From: Candidatus Rokuibacteriota bacterium | Lineage (GTDB): Bacteria > Methylomirabilota > Methylomirabilia > Rokubacteriales > CSP1-6 | Assembly (NCBI GenBank): GCA_003220225.1 | Contig: QHRU01000032.1 | Coordinates: 62,001-126,000, forward strand | Length of the DNA: 64,000 nt | Direction of reading: 5' to 3' | Shown: piece after piece, positions 7,831-18,430 of the stretch | How the letters are laid out: every line of letters begins with the position of its first letter | Numbering within the stretch: the first letter of the stretch is position 1 | Position numbers and translations under genes: made by a program | Notes under the pieces: generated by a model | Databases searched by the model: none | Seen by the model: only the letters and a program-made list of their open reading frames with translations | Told to the model about the DNA's origin: nothing

Positions 7831-8628
7831 TCAGCGCCCCGAGGGGAACGCGGGCGGCCGCTTCTCGCGGATGGCCGCGAGGCCCTCGCGCACGTCCTCG
7901 TCCATGAAGGTCAGCATCTCGAGCGCGATCGACTGGTCGAAGATCGGTCCCGCCTGGCGCAGCCAGTTGTTGAGCGAGCGCTTCGTCCAGCGGATCGCCT
8001 GCTGCGCGCCGCGCGCGAGCCGGTCGCCGACCTCGAGCGCCTTCGGCAGGACCTGATCGGCGGGGACGCACAGGCTCACGAGGCCGATGCGCTCGGCCTC
8101 GCGGCCGTCGATGAAGTCCGACGTGAGCAGGTAATACTTGGCCTTGGCCATCCCGCACAGGAGCGGCCACAGGATCGCCGCGTGATCGCCCGCCACCACG
8201 CCGAGCTTCGTGTGGCCGTCGGTGAAGCGCGCGGTTTCCGATATGATCGAGATGTCGGCGAGCAGCGCGACGACGAGGCCGGCGCCGACGGCGACGCCGT
8301 TGATCGCGGAGATGATCGGCTTGTCGGTGTTGATCATGTTGTAGACGAGGTCGGACGCCTCGCGCACCGTCCGCGCCAGCCGTTTCGGGTCGCGCGAGTT
8401 CGCCTCCACCATGTCGAGGTCGCCGCCGGCCGAGAAGGCGCGGCCGGCGCCGGTCACCACGGCCACGCGCGCCGTCTCGTCGGCGTCGAGCGTCAGCCAG
8501 ACCTGCGTCAGCTCCCAGTGCAGCCGGTCGTTGGTGGCGTTCAGCACCTCCGGACGGTTGATGGTGACGAGCACCACGCCGCGCTCACGGCGCTCGAACC
8601 TCAAGTGCTGGTAGTCGCGGTAGTCCAT
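7831..8628 (-). CDS. enoyl-CoA hydratase/isomerase (crotonase) family
   Basis: 265 residues from ATG (MDYRDYQHL) with GGGAGG 5-10 bases upstream; the longer reading by six residues is less likely. Crotonase landmarks: NRPEVLNATND, the oxyanion-hole loop AFSAGGDLD, and INGVAVGAGLVVALLADI. The position of the second catalytic Glu is GVVAGDHAAI, typical of a crotonase subfamily that lacks the canonical hydratase pair, so hydration, isomerisation or hydrolysis cannot be chosen. It acts on acyl-CoA in the cytoplasm. It converges on the DedA remnant one base away. Confidence 0.87.
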   Translation of the reverse strand: MDYRDYQHLRFERRERGVVLVTINRPEVLNATNDRLHWELTQVWLTLDADETARVAVVTGAGRAFSAGGDLDMVEANSRDPKRLARTVREASDLVYNMINTDKPIISAINGVAVGAGLVVALLADISIISETARFTDGHTKLGVVAGDHAAILWPLLCGMAKAKYYLLTSDFIDGREAERIGLVSLCVPADQVLPKALEVGDRLARGAQQAIRWTKRSLNNWLRQAGPIFDQSIALEMLTFMDEDVREGLAAIREKRPPAFPSGR

Positions 8629-8788
8629 GGACGCCTCCCGGGCCACATCCTACCGCGACGTGCTCCCGCGTCGTCCCGGGCGTCGCGCTCAGTCCCAGCG
8701 GGCGACGGCCCTGTAAATGATTTCCGGGCCCCGTCCGTCCAACCTCGTGGATCGCATCCAAGAGCTCGACCTCAACAAGGAGGATCGC

Positions 8789-9340
8789 ATGACACGTGCA
8801 CAGCGTATGATCGGTCCGGTCGCGGCCGCGCTCCTGCTGGCCGTCACCGCGGTGACGACGCAGGCGCAGCCGCAGTTCGCCGGCACCTGGACCCTGGACC
8901 CCGCGCAGAGCCAGTTCCCGGCGCGCGAAGGCGGTCACGGGCACAAGGCGCCGGACGGGGCGCAGCCCGAGACGCCGAAGCAGCCGCCCACCGTGAAGCT
9001 TCTCGTCGAGCAGAGCGGCGTCAACATCAAGGTGACGCGCTCGATGGCGCGCGACAATCGAGAGCGCTCGTACAGCCAGTCGTTCGTCGCCGACGGCTCG
9101 GAGCGGACGGAGCAGGGCCATCGCGGCTCGACCACCGTCACGAGGGCCACGCTCGGCGGCGATCGCCTCGTGACCACGTCCACGACGACGCGGCCGGGCA
9201 AGGACGGCGGCGAAGCGAAGACGTTCTCGCGTGAGTCGACCTGGACGCTGTCGCCCGACGGGCGCACGCTCACCATCGACACGGTGATGCACACGCCGCG
9301 CGGCGACAAGACGATGCGGACGGTCTATCTGAAGAGCTAG
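8789..9340 (+). CDS. exported protein of unknown function, 183 aa
   Basis: ATG preceded by AAGGAGG at ideal spacing. Residues 1-24 form a Sec signal peptide (basic start, hydrophobic VAAALLLAVTAV, cleavage after TTQA-Q). The mature part begins FAGTWTLDPAQSQF, like small lipocalin/beta-sandwich exported proteins, and later repeats the same style in ESTWTLSPDGRTLTIDT, suggesting two related beta-strand blocks. No catalytic residues were recognised. It stands alone between two divergent or unrelated genes. Role unknown. Confidence 0.75.
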   Translation: MTRAQRMIGPVAAALLLAVTAVTTQAQPQFAGTWTLDPAQSQFPAREGGHGHKAPDGAQPETPKQPPTVKLLVEQSGVNIKVTRSMARDNRERSYSQSFVADGSERTEQGHRGSTTVTRATLGGDRLVTTSTTTRPGKDGGEAKTFSRESTWTLSPDGRTLTIDTVMHTPRGDKTMRTVYLKS

Positions 9341-9352
9341 ACGCGAAATCGA

Positions 9353-9383
9353 GTGGGGGGGCCATGTCGTGGCCCCCCCCACC
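9353..9383. repeat. GGGGGGCC dispersed hairpin, copy 2
   Basis: GTGGGGGGGCC, loop ATGTCGT, GGCCCCCCCCAC; stem of about 11 bp with one unequal C. Follows the stop of the exported protein by 13 bp, so it could serve as a 3'-end hairpin for it. Same family as 3741-3777 (opposite orientation) and 43102-43137. Confidence 0.75.
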
Positions 9384-9439
9384 TCGTCCGCCGCTGACTT
9401 TATGGGTCATTCTCCCGCCGCCCCATATATAAGGAGCGA

Positions 9440-10318
9440 ATGGATAGCGCAACGGTGGGGGCGCTCTGCGCGCTGGGCTCGGCGATGTCGTGGTCGGTGA
9501 CGAGCCTGATGGTGAGCGCGCTGGCGCCGGGAATCGGCACCTTCACGATCAACGCCGCGCGCACGACGCTCACCGCGGTCCTGGTGGTCGGCTGGATGCT
9601 GGCGGCGGGCGGCCTCGAGGTGATCCTCACGCTGTCCGTGGGCAGCCTCGCGCTGCTCGCCGTCTCCATCGTGCTGGCCATCGCCATCGGTGACACGATC
9701 TTCTTCGAGAGCACGCAGCGGCTCGGCCTCGGCCGCGCCATGACCATCTCGATGAGCTACCCGGTGGTGGCGGCGTCGCTCGCGGCGCTGCTCCTGGGCG
9801 AGCGGCTCACGGCGCCGATCGTCGTCGGCGGCCTCCTCACGCTCGCCGGCGTCGTGCTCATCGTGATGGCTCGCGTGGAGCTGCCGGGCGAGCCGCGGCC
9901 GTGGCGCGGCGTCGTCGAGGCGCTGCTGGCTGCGGTGGCGTGGGGCGTGTCGGTGGTGGCGCTGCGCGTGCCGCTCGACGAGATCGATCCGGTGAGCGCG
10001 CAGGCGGTGCGGCTGCCCGTGGGCGCGCTGCTGCTGTGGGTCACTCCGTGGGCGCTGCGTGGGCTGCCGGGACTGCTGCGCGGCGGTTGGCCGCTCTTCG
10101 GCCGGCTGCTGGCGCTGGCCGCGCTGACGGCGGTCAGCTCCGTGATGTACGGCGCGTCCGTCAAGTACGCCGGCGTCGCGGTGGCCGCCGTGCTCTCGTC
10201 CACGGCGCCGCTGTTCGCGGTGCCGCTCGGCATCGTCTTCCTCGGCGAGCGGCTGCCGCTGCTGGCGATGATCGGCGCGGCGGTGACGGTGGCGGGGATC
10301 GTGGTGCTGCGTCTCTGA
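9440..10318 (+). CDS. EamA/DMT-family transporter
   Basis: 292 residues with ten hydrophobic segments in two homologous halves, the drug/metabolite transporter arrangement; each half ends with an EamA signature (SMSYPVVAASLAALLLGERLTAP in the first, SSTAPLFAVPLGIVFLGERLPLL in the second). Start ATG has AAGGAG upstream. These proteins export amino acids, nucleosides or other small metabolites; substrate unknown. Monocistronic by layout. Confidence 0.9.
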   Translation: MDSATVGALCALGSAMSWSVTSLMVSALAPGIGTFTINAARTTLTAVLVVGWMLAAGGLEVILTLSVGSLALLAVSIVLAIAIGDTIFFESTQRLGLGRAMTISMSYPVVAASLAALLLGERLTAPIVVGGLLTLAGVVLIVMARVELPGEPRPWRGVVEALLAAVAWGVSVVALRVPLDEIDPVSAQAVRLPVGALLLWVTPWALRGLPGLLRGGWPLFGRLLALAALTAVSSVMYGASVKYAGVAVAAVLSSTAPLFAVPLGIVFLGERLPLLAMIGAAVTVAGIVVLRL

Positions 10319-10385
10319 GTCGTCGTCTCGCGATCTATTTCGTGGTCGTCCGTAGGTCGGACCAGCGACGGAGCGCGGCGGCAAC

Positions 10386-10541
10386 GTTCCGGCGCTCGCG
10401 CTGACGCGCGCGCACGACGACGGCGACGCCCTGCGCGCGGCGGGATTCCAGCTGCAACTCGCGATGCCCGTGCACGCCGTCGAGCTGTGCCGCGCGGTCG
10501 CGACGCTCGCGAAACAGCCTGCGGCGTGGCCGCGCCTCTAG
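10386..10541 (+). pseudogene. C-terminal fragment of a receiver domain
   Basis: This frame reads VPALALTRAHDDGDALRAAG, then FQLQLAMPVHAVELCRAVATLA to a TAG. It matches the last third of a response-regulator receiver (…IPAIALTA…AGF..HLAKPV…EL..AVA.LA), with the normally invariant Lys changed to Met (LAMPV). An in-frame TAG stands just upstream at 10353, and the first two thirds are absent. It faces the intact receiver gene tail to tail, the two stops overlapping in CTAG. Confidence 0.65.
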
Positions 10542-10945
10542 GCGCGGCGCGCCAGCGACGCCACCAGACGACACAGCTCCCAGGGATCGACCGGCTTGAG
10601 GACGTGTTCGTGAAAGCCGGCCTTCAGCAAGCGCTGGCGATCGTCGCGGCCGCCGCGCGCTGTCACCGCGATCGCCGGGATGTCGGCGCCCCTCGGCAGC
10701 GCGCGAACACGCTCGATCAGCCAGAGGGCGTTCTCGCCCTCGGTGCTGAGATCGACGAGGAGGACGTGGGGCCGGATGCCTTCGAGCGCCCCGAGGGCGC
10801 CCCGGGCGGAGGCGGCGGGGCTGACCAGGGCCGCCGCGTACTCCAGGACGGTTTTCATGAGCTCGCGGGACTCCGGGTCGTCGACGACCAGGAAGACGTG
10901 AACGCCGCGAAGAGACGACTGCTCCTCGAAGCTCTCCTCCGGCAT
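10538..10945 (-). CDS. stand-alone response-regulator receiver protein
   Basis: 135 residues from ATG (a GTG three codons earlier is also possible). A single CheY-like receiver: acidic pair in LVVDDPESRE, phospho-acceptor Asp in HVLLVDLSTEG, Thr in IAVTARGG and the conserved Lys in EHVLKPVDP. No output domain follows, so it would act by protein contact with a partner or as a phosphate relay. No histidine kinase is in the window. Its neighbour at 10386 is a decayed receiver in the opposite orientation. Confidence 0.82.
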   Translation of the reverse strand: MPEESFEEQSSLRGVHVFLVVDDPESRELMKTVLEYAAALVSPAASARGALGALEGIRPHVLLVDLSTEGENALWLIERVRALPRGADIPAIAVTARGGRDDRQRLLKAGFHEHVLKPVDPWELCRLVASLARRA

Positions 10946-11086
10946 GTGCCCCACCAGGCGCGTAAGAATTATTGCAAAGGGTTTGCCAGTGAATGTCGGT
11001 CTGACGGGCGGGGTAGGAACCGGCGGGCGTAGTTGGGACGACGTCTGCCCAACCAGGGAAAGGAAGTCACGCCGCGGCGGCCGGCG

Positions 11087-11350
11087 TCAGGCGAGCCGTC
11101 CGAGGCGGCCGCGCGAGCGACGGTTGAGGGCAAACGTCGCGTTCGGGATCGCGCGCGTGACGAGCGCGTGCTTCCGGCAAGATTTGCATGTCCACCGATC
11201 GCGCAGGATTGCCGAGGACTTCGCGAGACTCGCGACAATCGTGCGGGCCTCCGCGGCCGTGATCCCGAGCGCCCTCCCCAAGCAGTCGTCGCAAAAATCG
11301 GCGCTCTCGTGGAGGATCAAGAATCCCCTGGCGCGATCTGCGGGATCCAT
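11087..11350 (-). CDS. small zinc-ribbon-like protein, 87 aa
   Basis: Start ATG with CTGGAGT upstream. Two Cys pairs are visible, FCDDCLGRALG near residue 20 and WTCKSCRKHALVTRAI near residue 55, separated by a helical stretch that looks like a short helix-turn-helix (ITAAEARTIVASLAKSSAI). This may be a zinc-bound DNA- or RNA-binding protein; no named family was recognised. Local composition is a little less GC-rich than in the surrounding genes. The basic tail RRSRGRLGRL fits nucleic-acid binding. Confidence 0.6.
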   Translation of the reverse strand: MDPADRARGFLILHESADFCDDCLGRALGITAAEARTIVASLAKSSAILRDRWTCKSCRKHALVTRAIPNATFALNRRSRGRLGRLA

Positions 11351-11499
11351 GACTCCAGTTCGTTCCCGAGCAAAGCGTGTGCCGTGATCGCGCTTGCGTT
11401 CGGGCGCCGACGAGACTACATAAACGACACTCGGACGACGCGTCGAGCTACGCGCGGATGACACTCGGAGGTCGCCCACCCGCTCGTGAGGAGGACACC

Positions 11500-12998
11500 A
11501 TGGGGCTGCTGAGTGACCGGGAGCTCGCCGGCCTGCGGCCGGCGGAGACGCACGCCTTCGCCGGACCGATCCCGACGCAGAGCGTCTCCAGCGACGAGTT
11601 CATGCCGGCGCCGCAGACGCGGCGACAGCGTCGCGTGGAGGCGCGCGTGAAGGAGCTGGGCGCCGCCCTGGCGAAGCGCCACGGGATGACGCGCCGGCGC
11701 TTCCTGGCCACGGCGTCGGGCATGGCCGCCGCGTTCCTGGCCATGAACGAGGTCTACGGCGCGCTCTACGACGTGAACGCGGCGGAGGCGCAGACGCCGG
11801 GGATGGCGAAGGAGCGCGCGGACGCGCTCAGCAAGCAGTTCGTGATGGACTGCCACACACACTTCCTGCGCGACGACACGCGGATCATGACGTTCGTGCG
11901 GCAGCGCCAGGCGGTGGGCAAGGCGGGCTGGAACAAGGCACTGGCCGGCAAGGAGCAAACCATCGAGGACCTCAAGTTCGCGAACTACTAGAAGAAGTGT
12001 TCCTCGACAGCGATACCAAGGTCGCGCTCCTCTCCGGCTCGCCATCGGAGGTCCCGCAAGACTGGTTCCTCACCAACGAGATGAAGGCCGAGGCGCGCGC
12101 GCGGGTGAACAAGGACGCGGGCTCGCGCCGCATGCTGAGCCACGCGATCTTCACCCCGGGCTATCCGGGCTGGCTCGAACAGGTCGATCACGCGATCCGC
12201 GACCTCAAGCCGGACTCGTTCAAGGGCTATACGATCGGCGACAATACCAACAAGAACCTCAGCAAGCACCCGTGGCGGATGGACGACGACAAGCTCGTCT
12301 ATCCGTTCTACGAGAAGCTGCTCAAGGCGGGCTACGACAAGGTCTGCGTCCACAAGGGACTCTTCCCGCCCTCCGTCGAGCAGCAGTTCCCGCACCTGCT
12401 CGCATACTCCGACGTGCGCGACGTCGGCAAGGCGGCCAAGGACTGGCCGAGGATGAACTTCGTCATCTATCACGGCGGCTACCGCTTCGCCGGTGGCGGC
12501 AAGGCCGAGGACGCGTGGACGCAGTTCGAGAAGACGGGGCGCATCGAGTGGGTGACCGACCTCGCCGACATCCCGTCGAAGTACGGCGTGAGCAACGTCT
12601 ACGCCGACGTCGGCCAGCTCTTCGCCCAGACCACCATCGCCGATCCGCGCGTGTCGGCGGCGATGATGGGCATGCTCATCCGCGGACTCGGCGCCGACCA
12701 CGTGGTGTGGGGCACCGACGCCATCTGGACGGGCTCGCCCCAGTGGCAGATCGAGGCGCTCCGGCGGCTCGAGATTCCCGAGGACATGCAGAAGCAGCAC
12801 GGCTTCAAGCCGCTCGGCCCCGCCGACGGCCCGGTCAAGAGCACGATCCTGGGCGAGACCAACGCGCGGCTCTACAAGTACGAGCGGCGCGCCGCGCTGG
12901 CCACCGACCGCATCGCCGCGCTGAAGGCGGAGTACGAGCAGGCGGGGAGCCAGCGGAGCAACCTGCGTTACGGCTACGTGGTGGGGTCGCGGGGCTGA
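11500..12998 (+). pseudogene. Tat-exported amidohydrolase (TIM-barrel), broken by one frameshift
   Basis: The first frame (ATG at 11500, GAGGAGGA upstream) has a Tat motif TRRRFLATASG near residue 65 and the metal motif MDCHTHFL, then hits TAG at 11989 after LKFANY. The second frame resumes at once with VFLDSDTKVALLSGSPSE and runs to 12998, carrying YHGGY and the metal Asp in VVWGTDAIW. One inserted base at about 11988-11991 would restore a protein of about 499 residues of the amidohydrolase_2 family. Either a fresh pseudogene or a single-base sequence error. Confidence 0.8.
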
Positions 12999-13010
12999 CG
13001 GGCGCGCGCG

Positions 13011-13369
13011 CTACGCGGATCGCGGGGCGCGGCGGAGATTCTGTGACCACGCGCCCGAGAGCACGAGGCGCGGGAAGGTGACCCACTGCTCGACCACGAA
13101 GCGGCTCACGAAGTCGGCGGCGCCGGCGAAGGGCGTCGGCGCCTCCGGCTCGCGCCGGTGGCCGCGGCCCTGGAGCACCAGCGCCACCACCATCGCCGCG
13201 ACGGCCGAGGTCGCGAGCACCACGAAGCGCGTGACCACCGCGTAGACCAGGACGAGCGTGGCGAGCTGGAAGAGCGGCACCGCGACGATGTGGATCAGGA
13301 GGTTGCCGCGATCGCGGTGCTTGGCGACGTAGTCACTCCACTGCCAGGCGAGTAGGTTCGGCCGGACCA

Positions 13370-13370
<1 letters not shown>
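13011..13370 (-). CDS. Mpo1/DUF962-like membrane protein
   Basis: 119 residues from GTG, which shares its G with the TAG of typA (TAGTG), so translation is coupled. Motifs: YVAKHRDRGNLLIHIVAVPLFQ near the start, two hydrophobic segments, then LQGRGHRREPEAPTPF, the QxxGHxxE-type pattern of DUF962/Mpo1 proteins. Yeast Mpo1 is an Fe-dependent dioxygenase in fatty-acid alpha-oxidation; whether this protein shares that chemistry is not shown. The inner-membrane location is inferred from the helices. Confidence 0.65.
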
Positions 13371-15169
<1,799 letters not shown>

Positions 15170-15191
15170 CACTCCACTGTACCATGTCGAC

Positions 15192-15791
15192 GTGCGGTGT
15201 CCGCGCTGCGGGGGTCAGAGCGTGCGACGCAGCTCGCGGGTCGGCGCGTTCGAGCGACTGATCAGCAGCCTCTACGTCTATCCGTTCCGCTGTCAGCGCT
15301 GCAGCCACCGCTTCCGCGCGCTCAACTGGGGCCATCGCTACCCGCATCCGAAGGGCGAGCGCCGCGACTACGAGCGCGTGGCGGTCCGGCTGCCGGCGCG
15401 GCTCACGGCGGGGACCGAGAGCGCGGACGCCGAGACGACCGACCTGTCGGTCAGCGGCTGCGCGGTGCGGACGGACGCCCGCTTCCCGCCGGGCACGGAG
15501 GTGCGGTTCACGGTCAAGCTGGGCGCCAGCGGCGGGACGGTGGAGATCGCCGAGGCGGTGGTGCGCGCCATCAACGAGGGCCGCGCCAGCCTGCAGTTCG
15601 TCCACGTCGGCGTCGACGAGCAGCGGCGGCTCGCGGAGTACATCCAGGGCGTCGCGCTGCCGATCAGCGGCGGCCGACCCGGCCGCCGGCCGTCGTTTCC
15701 GATCGAGGTGGTGCTGGTGGCCGTCGCCGGCCTGCTCGTGATCTTCCTGATCCTGTCGATGGTCACGCGCATCGGCATCACCGTGCGGTGA
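15192..15791 (+). CDS. zinc-ribbon + PilZ domain membrane-anchored protein
   Basis: 199 residues from GTG. Order: two CxxC pairs (RCPRCGG at residues 2-8 and [12 protein letters not shown] about 30 later), a PilZ domain that starts with [15 protein letters not shown] and [14 protein letters not shown], and a C-terminal hydrophobic helix [19 protein letters not shown]. PilZ domains bind cyclic di-GMP through an RxxxR and (D/N)xSxxG motif; both are present (ERVAVR-like and DLSVSG). The combination suggests a membrane-tethered c-di-GMP receiver with a zinc-ribbon partner surface. Confidence 0.75.
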   Translation: MRCPRCGGQSVRRSSRVGAFERLISSLYVYPFRCQRCSHRFRALNWGHRYPHPKGERRDYERVAVRLPARLTAGTESADAETTDLSVSGCAVRTDARFPPGTEVRFTVKLGASGGTVEIAEAVVRAINEGRASLQFVHVGVDEQRRLAEYIQGVALPISGGRPGRRPSFPIEVVLVAVAGLLVIFLILSMVTRIGITVR

Positions 15792-15819
15792 GGCCGCCGC
15801 CGCTGCCGCCGCTGCTATA

Positions 15820-16392
15820 ATGGCTGGCACTTTGTCCCGCCTCCGGAGGCTTCGCGTCGTTCGTGCCCTGCTCGTCGCCGGCACCGTCGCGCTGGCGTCC
15901 GGGCCCGCCTGGGCCCAGGACAAGCCCGCCGCCAAGACGCCGCGCGCGGTCATCACGCTCGCGAAGGGCGGTGAGATCGTGCTGGAGTTCTTTCCGCAGG
16001 ATGCGCCCAGGCACGTGCAGAACTTCCTCGCGCTGGCGAAGAAGGGCTTCTACGACGGCCAGCGCGTGCACCGCGTGGAGCCCGGGTTCGTCGTCCAGTT
16101 CGGCGACCCGCAGACGAAGACGCTGCCCCTCGACGACGACCGCGTCGGCGGCGGCGGCCCCGGCTACACCCTGAAGGCCGAGTTCAACAGCCGCAAATTC
16201 GAGCGCGGCGTGCTCGGCATGGCGCGCAGCGACGATCCCGACTCCGCGGGCAGCCAGGTGTACGTCATGCTCGGCCCGGCGCCCTTCCTGAACGGCAAGT
16301 ACACCGCGTTCGGGCAGGTGAGCAAGGGTATGGACGTCGTGGACACGATCCGCGTCGGCGACCGAATCAAGTCGATCAAGGTGGTGCCATGA
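15820..16392 (+). CDS. exported cyclophilin-type peptidylprolyl isomerase
   Basis: 190 residues. A Sec signal peptide ([20 protein letters not shown]) precedes a cyclophilin domain with [18 protein letters not shown], the catalytic-region [14 protein letters not shown], and [23 protein letters not shown]. It catalyses proline cis-trans isomerisation in the periplasm. The terminal ATGA overlaps the start of a second cyclophilin, so one mRNA makes an exported and a cytosolic copy. Confidence 0.92.
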   Translation: MAGTLSRLRRLRVVRALLVAGTVALASGPAWAQDKPAAKTPRAVITLAKGGEIVLEFFPQDAPRHVQNFLALAKKGFYDGQRVHRVEPGFVVQFGDPQTKTLPLDDDRVGGGGPGYTLKAEFNSRKFERGVLGMARSDDPDSAGSQVYVMLGPAPFLNGKYTAFGQVSKGMDVVDTIRVGDRIKSIKVVP

Positions 16393-16823
16393 AGCAGACG
16401 GCAGTCATCACGCTCGAGAACGGCAACGAGATCCGACTGGAATTCTTCCCGCAGGACGCGCCGAAGACGGTCGAGAACTTCGTCACGCTGGCGAGGAAGG
16501 GCTTTTACAACGGCCTGACGTTCCACCGCGTCGTGCCCGGTTTCGTCGTGCAGGGCGGCTGCCCGAAGGGCACCGGCACCGGGGGCCCGGGCTACACCAT
16601 TCCCGCCGAGTTCAACACGAACAAGCACGTGCGCGGCTCGCTCGCCATGGCCCGCAGCCAGCACCCGGACTCCGCGGGCTCGCAGTTCTACATCACCTAC
16701 GGCCCGCAGCCGCACCTCGACAACAGCTACACGGTCTTCGGCAAGGTCACGAGCGGCATGGAGCACGTGGACCGCATCCGGCAGGGCGACAAGATGACGT
16801 CGGTCACCATCAGCGAGGAATAG
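16389..16823 (+). CDS. cytosolic cyclophilin-type peptidylprolyl isomerase
   Basis: 144 residues, no signal peptide, starting in the ATGA overlap with the exported paralogue. Conserved core: [43 protein letters not shown] and [15 protein letters not shown], the catalytic Arg being in FHRV. It is clearly a tandem duplicate of the preceding gene without the leader. Works on folding in the cytoplasm. Confidence 0.95.
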   Translation: MKQTAVITLENGNEIRLEFFPQDAPKTVENFVTLARKGFYNGLTFHRVVPGFVVQGGCPKGTGTGGPGYTIPAEFNTNKHVRGSLAMARSQHPDSAGSQFYITYGPQPHLDNSYTVFGKVTSGMEHVDRIRQGDKMTSVTISEE

Positions 16824-16825
16824 CG

Positions 16826-18430
16826 GTGGCCTGGTCGCTCCTGCTCCGCGGCGGCACGCTGATCGACGGCACGGGAACGCCGCGCCGGCGCGCGGACGTC
16901 GCCGTCGAGGGCGAGCGCGTCGTCGCCGTCGCCCCGAGCCTGGCCGGGGCCGCCGACCGCGTGCTCGACGTCGCCGGGCGCGTGGTCGCGCCCGGCTTCA
17001 TCGACATGCACTCGCACTCCGACCTGTTCTACTTCGGCTGCCCGTCGGCGGAGTCCAAGATCCGCCAGGGCGTGACGACGGAAGTCGTCGGCATGTGCTC
17101 GTTCTCCCAGGCTCCCCTCCGCCCCGACCAGCACGCGCTCGTGGAGGGCTGGGTGGGCGGCATCGGGATGACCCCGGATCTGAAGTGGGAGACGTTCGGC
17201 CAGTACCTCGACGCGCTGCGGAGCGTGCGGCCGTCGGTCAACGTCGTGCACCTCGTCGGCCACGGCGCGCTGCGCATCGCGGCCATGGGCTTCGAGGCGC
17301 GGCCGGCCGGCGCGGACGACCTGCGCGCGATGGAACGCCTGCTCGGCGACGCCATGGACGCCGGCGCGTGGGGCTTCTCCACCGGCCTCGTCTACCCGCC
17401 CAGCGCGTACGCGAACACGCAGGAGCTGATCGCGCTGGCGCGCTCGATGCGCTCGCGCCACGGCTTCTACTTCTCGCACGTGCGCGGCGAATCCGCGATG
17501 CTGCTCGACTCGATCGCCGAGGCCATTCGAATCGGCGACGAGGCCGGGGTGCCGGCGCAGATCGCGCACGTCAAGGCCTCCGGGCGCGAGAACTGGTCCA
17601 AGCTCGAGGGCGCGCTCGGTCTGATCGACGACGCCCGCCGCCGCGGCGTGGACGTCGCGGGCGACGTCTATCCGTACAACGCCGGCAGCACGAAGATGGA
17701 CAACCTCATGCCGGCCTGGGCCCACGAGGGCGGCATGGCGAAGCTGCTCGAGCGTCTGACCGACCGGGCGGCGCGCAAACGCATCACCGACGAGTGCCTC
17801 GTGGCCGGCGAGCGCTGGGGCACCGTCTCGCAGGGCGGCGTCGGCTTCGACCAGATCTTCATCGCCGCGTGCCGTCGCCGCGAGCTGGAGGGCCTGAACC
17901 TCGCGCAGCTCGCGTCGCAGACCGGCCGCGCCCCCGCCGAGACGCTGATGGACCTGCTGCTCGAGGAGAAGTGCGCCGTCGGCATGGTGTCCTTCTCGCA
18001 GTCGCTCGAAAACGTCGCCAAGGTGCTGGCGCACCCGGCGCTGATGATCGGCTCGGACTCGATCCCGCTCTTCGAGGGCGAGGGCGACAAGCCCGGCAAG
18101 CCGCACCCGCGCTGCTACGGCACGTTCCCGCGTGTGCTCAGCGAGTACGCGCGCGAGCGGAAGCTGTTTTCCCTCGAGACGGCCGTCCATAAGATGTCGG
18201 GCATGCCGGCGCAGCGCCTGGGCCTGCGGGACCGCGGCGTGGTGCGCGAGGGCGCCGTGGCCGACCTCGCCGTCTTCGACGCGGCCACCGTGAAGGACGA
18301 GTCCACCTATCCCGATCCGCATCGCTATCCGAGCGGCATCCCCTACGTGATCGTGAATGGCCGCGTCGCGGTGGACGGCGGCCGTCTCGTCGGTCCCGGC
18401 GCCGGCCGCGTCCTGGCCCCGCCGCGATGA
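16826..18430 (+). CDS. N-acyl-D-amino-acid deacylase (D-aminoacylase family)
   Basis: 534 residues from GTG, three bases after the cyclophilin stop. Amidohydrolase superfamily, D-aminoacylase branch: FIDMHSHSDLFYF gives the two metal His, a conserved Cys is in VVGMCSFS, then FSHVRGES, QIAHVKASG and the acidic residue in IGSDSIPLF. It hydrolyses N-acylated D-amino acids (or dihydroorotase-like amides) in the cytoplasm and may serve turnover of D-amino acids. Its stop overlaps the start of the ArnT-like gene (ATGA). Confidence 0.88.
   Translation: MAWSLLLRGGTLIDGTGTPRRRADVAVEGERVVAVAPSLAGAADRVLDVAGRVVAPGFIDMHSHSDLFYFGCPSAESKIRQGVTTEVVGMCSFSQAPLRPDQHALVEGWVGGIGMTPDLKWETFGQYLDALRSVRPSVNVVHLVGHGALRIAAMGFEARPAGADDLRAMERLLGDAMDAGAWGFSTGLVYPPSAYANTQELIALARSMRSRHGFYFSHVRGESAMLLDSIAEAIRIGDEAGVPAQIAHVKASGRENWSKLEGALGLIDDARRRGVDVAGDVYPYNAGSTKMDNLMPAWAHEGGMAKLLERLTDRAARKRITDECLVAGERWGTVSQGGVGFDQIFIAACRRRELEGLNLAQLASQTGRAPAETLMDLLLEEKCAVGMVSFSQSLENVAKVLAHPALMIGSDSIPLFEGEGDKPGKPHPRCYGTFPRVLSEYARERKLFSLETAVHKMSGMPAQRLGLRDRGVVREGAVADLAVFDAATVKDESTYPDPHRYPSGIPYVIVNGRVAVDGGRLVGPGAGRVLAPPR

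Noticed and set aside
11032-11053. Hairpin GTTGGG-N10-CCCAAC as terminator after the small zinc protein
   Set aside because: Six-base stem with long loop and no T-run on either strand; not better than chance.
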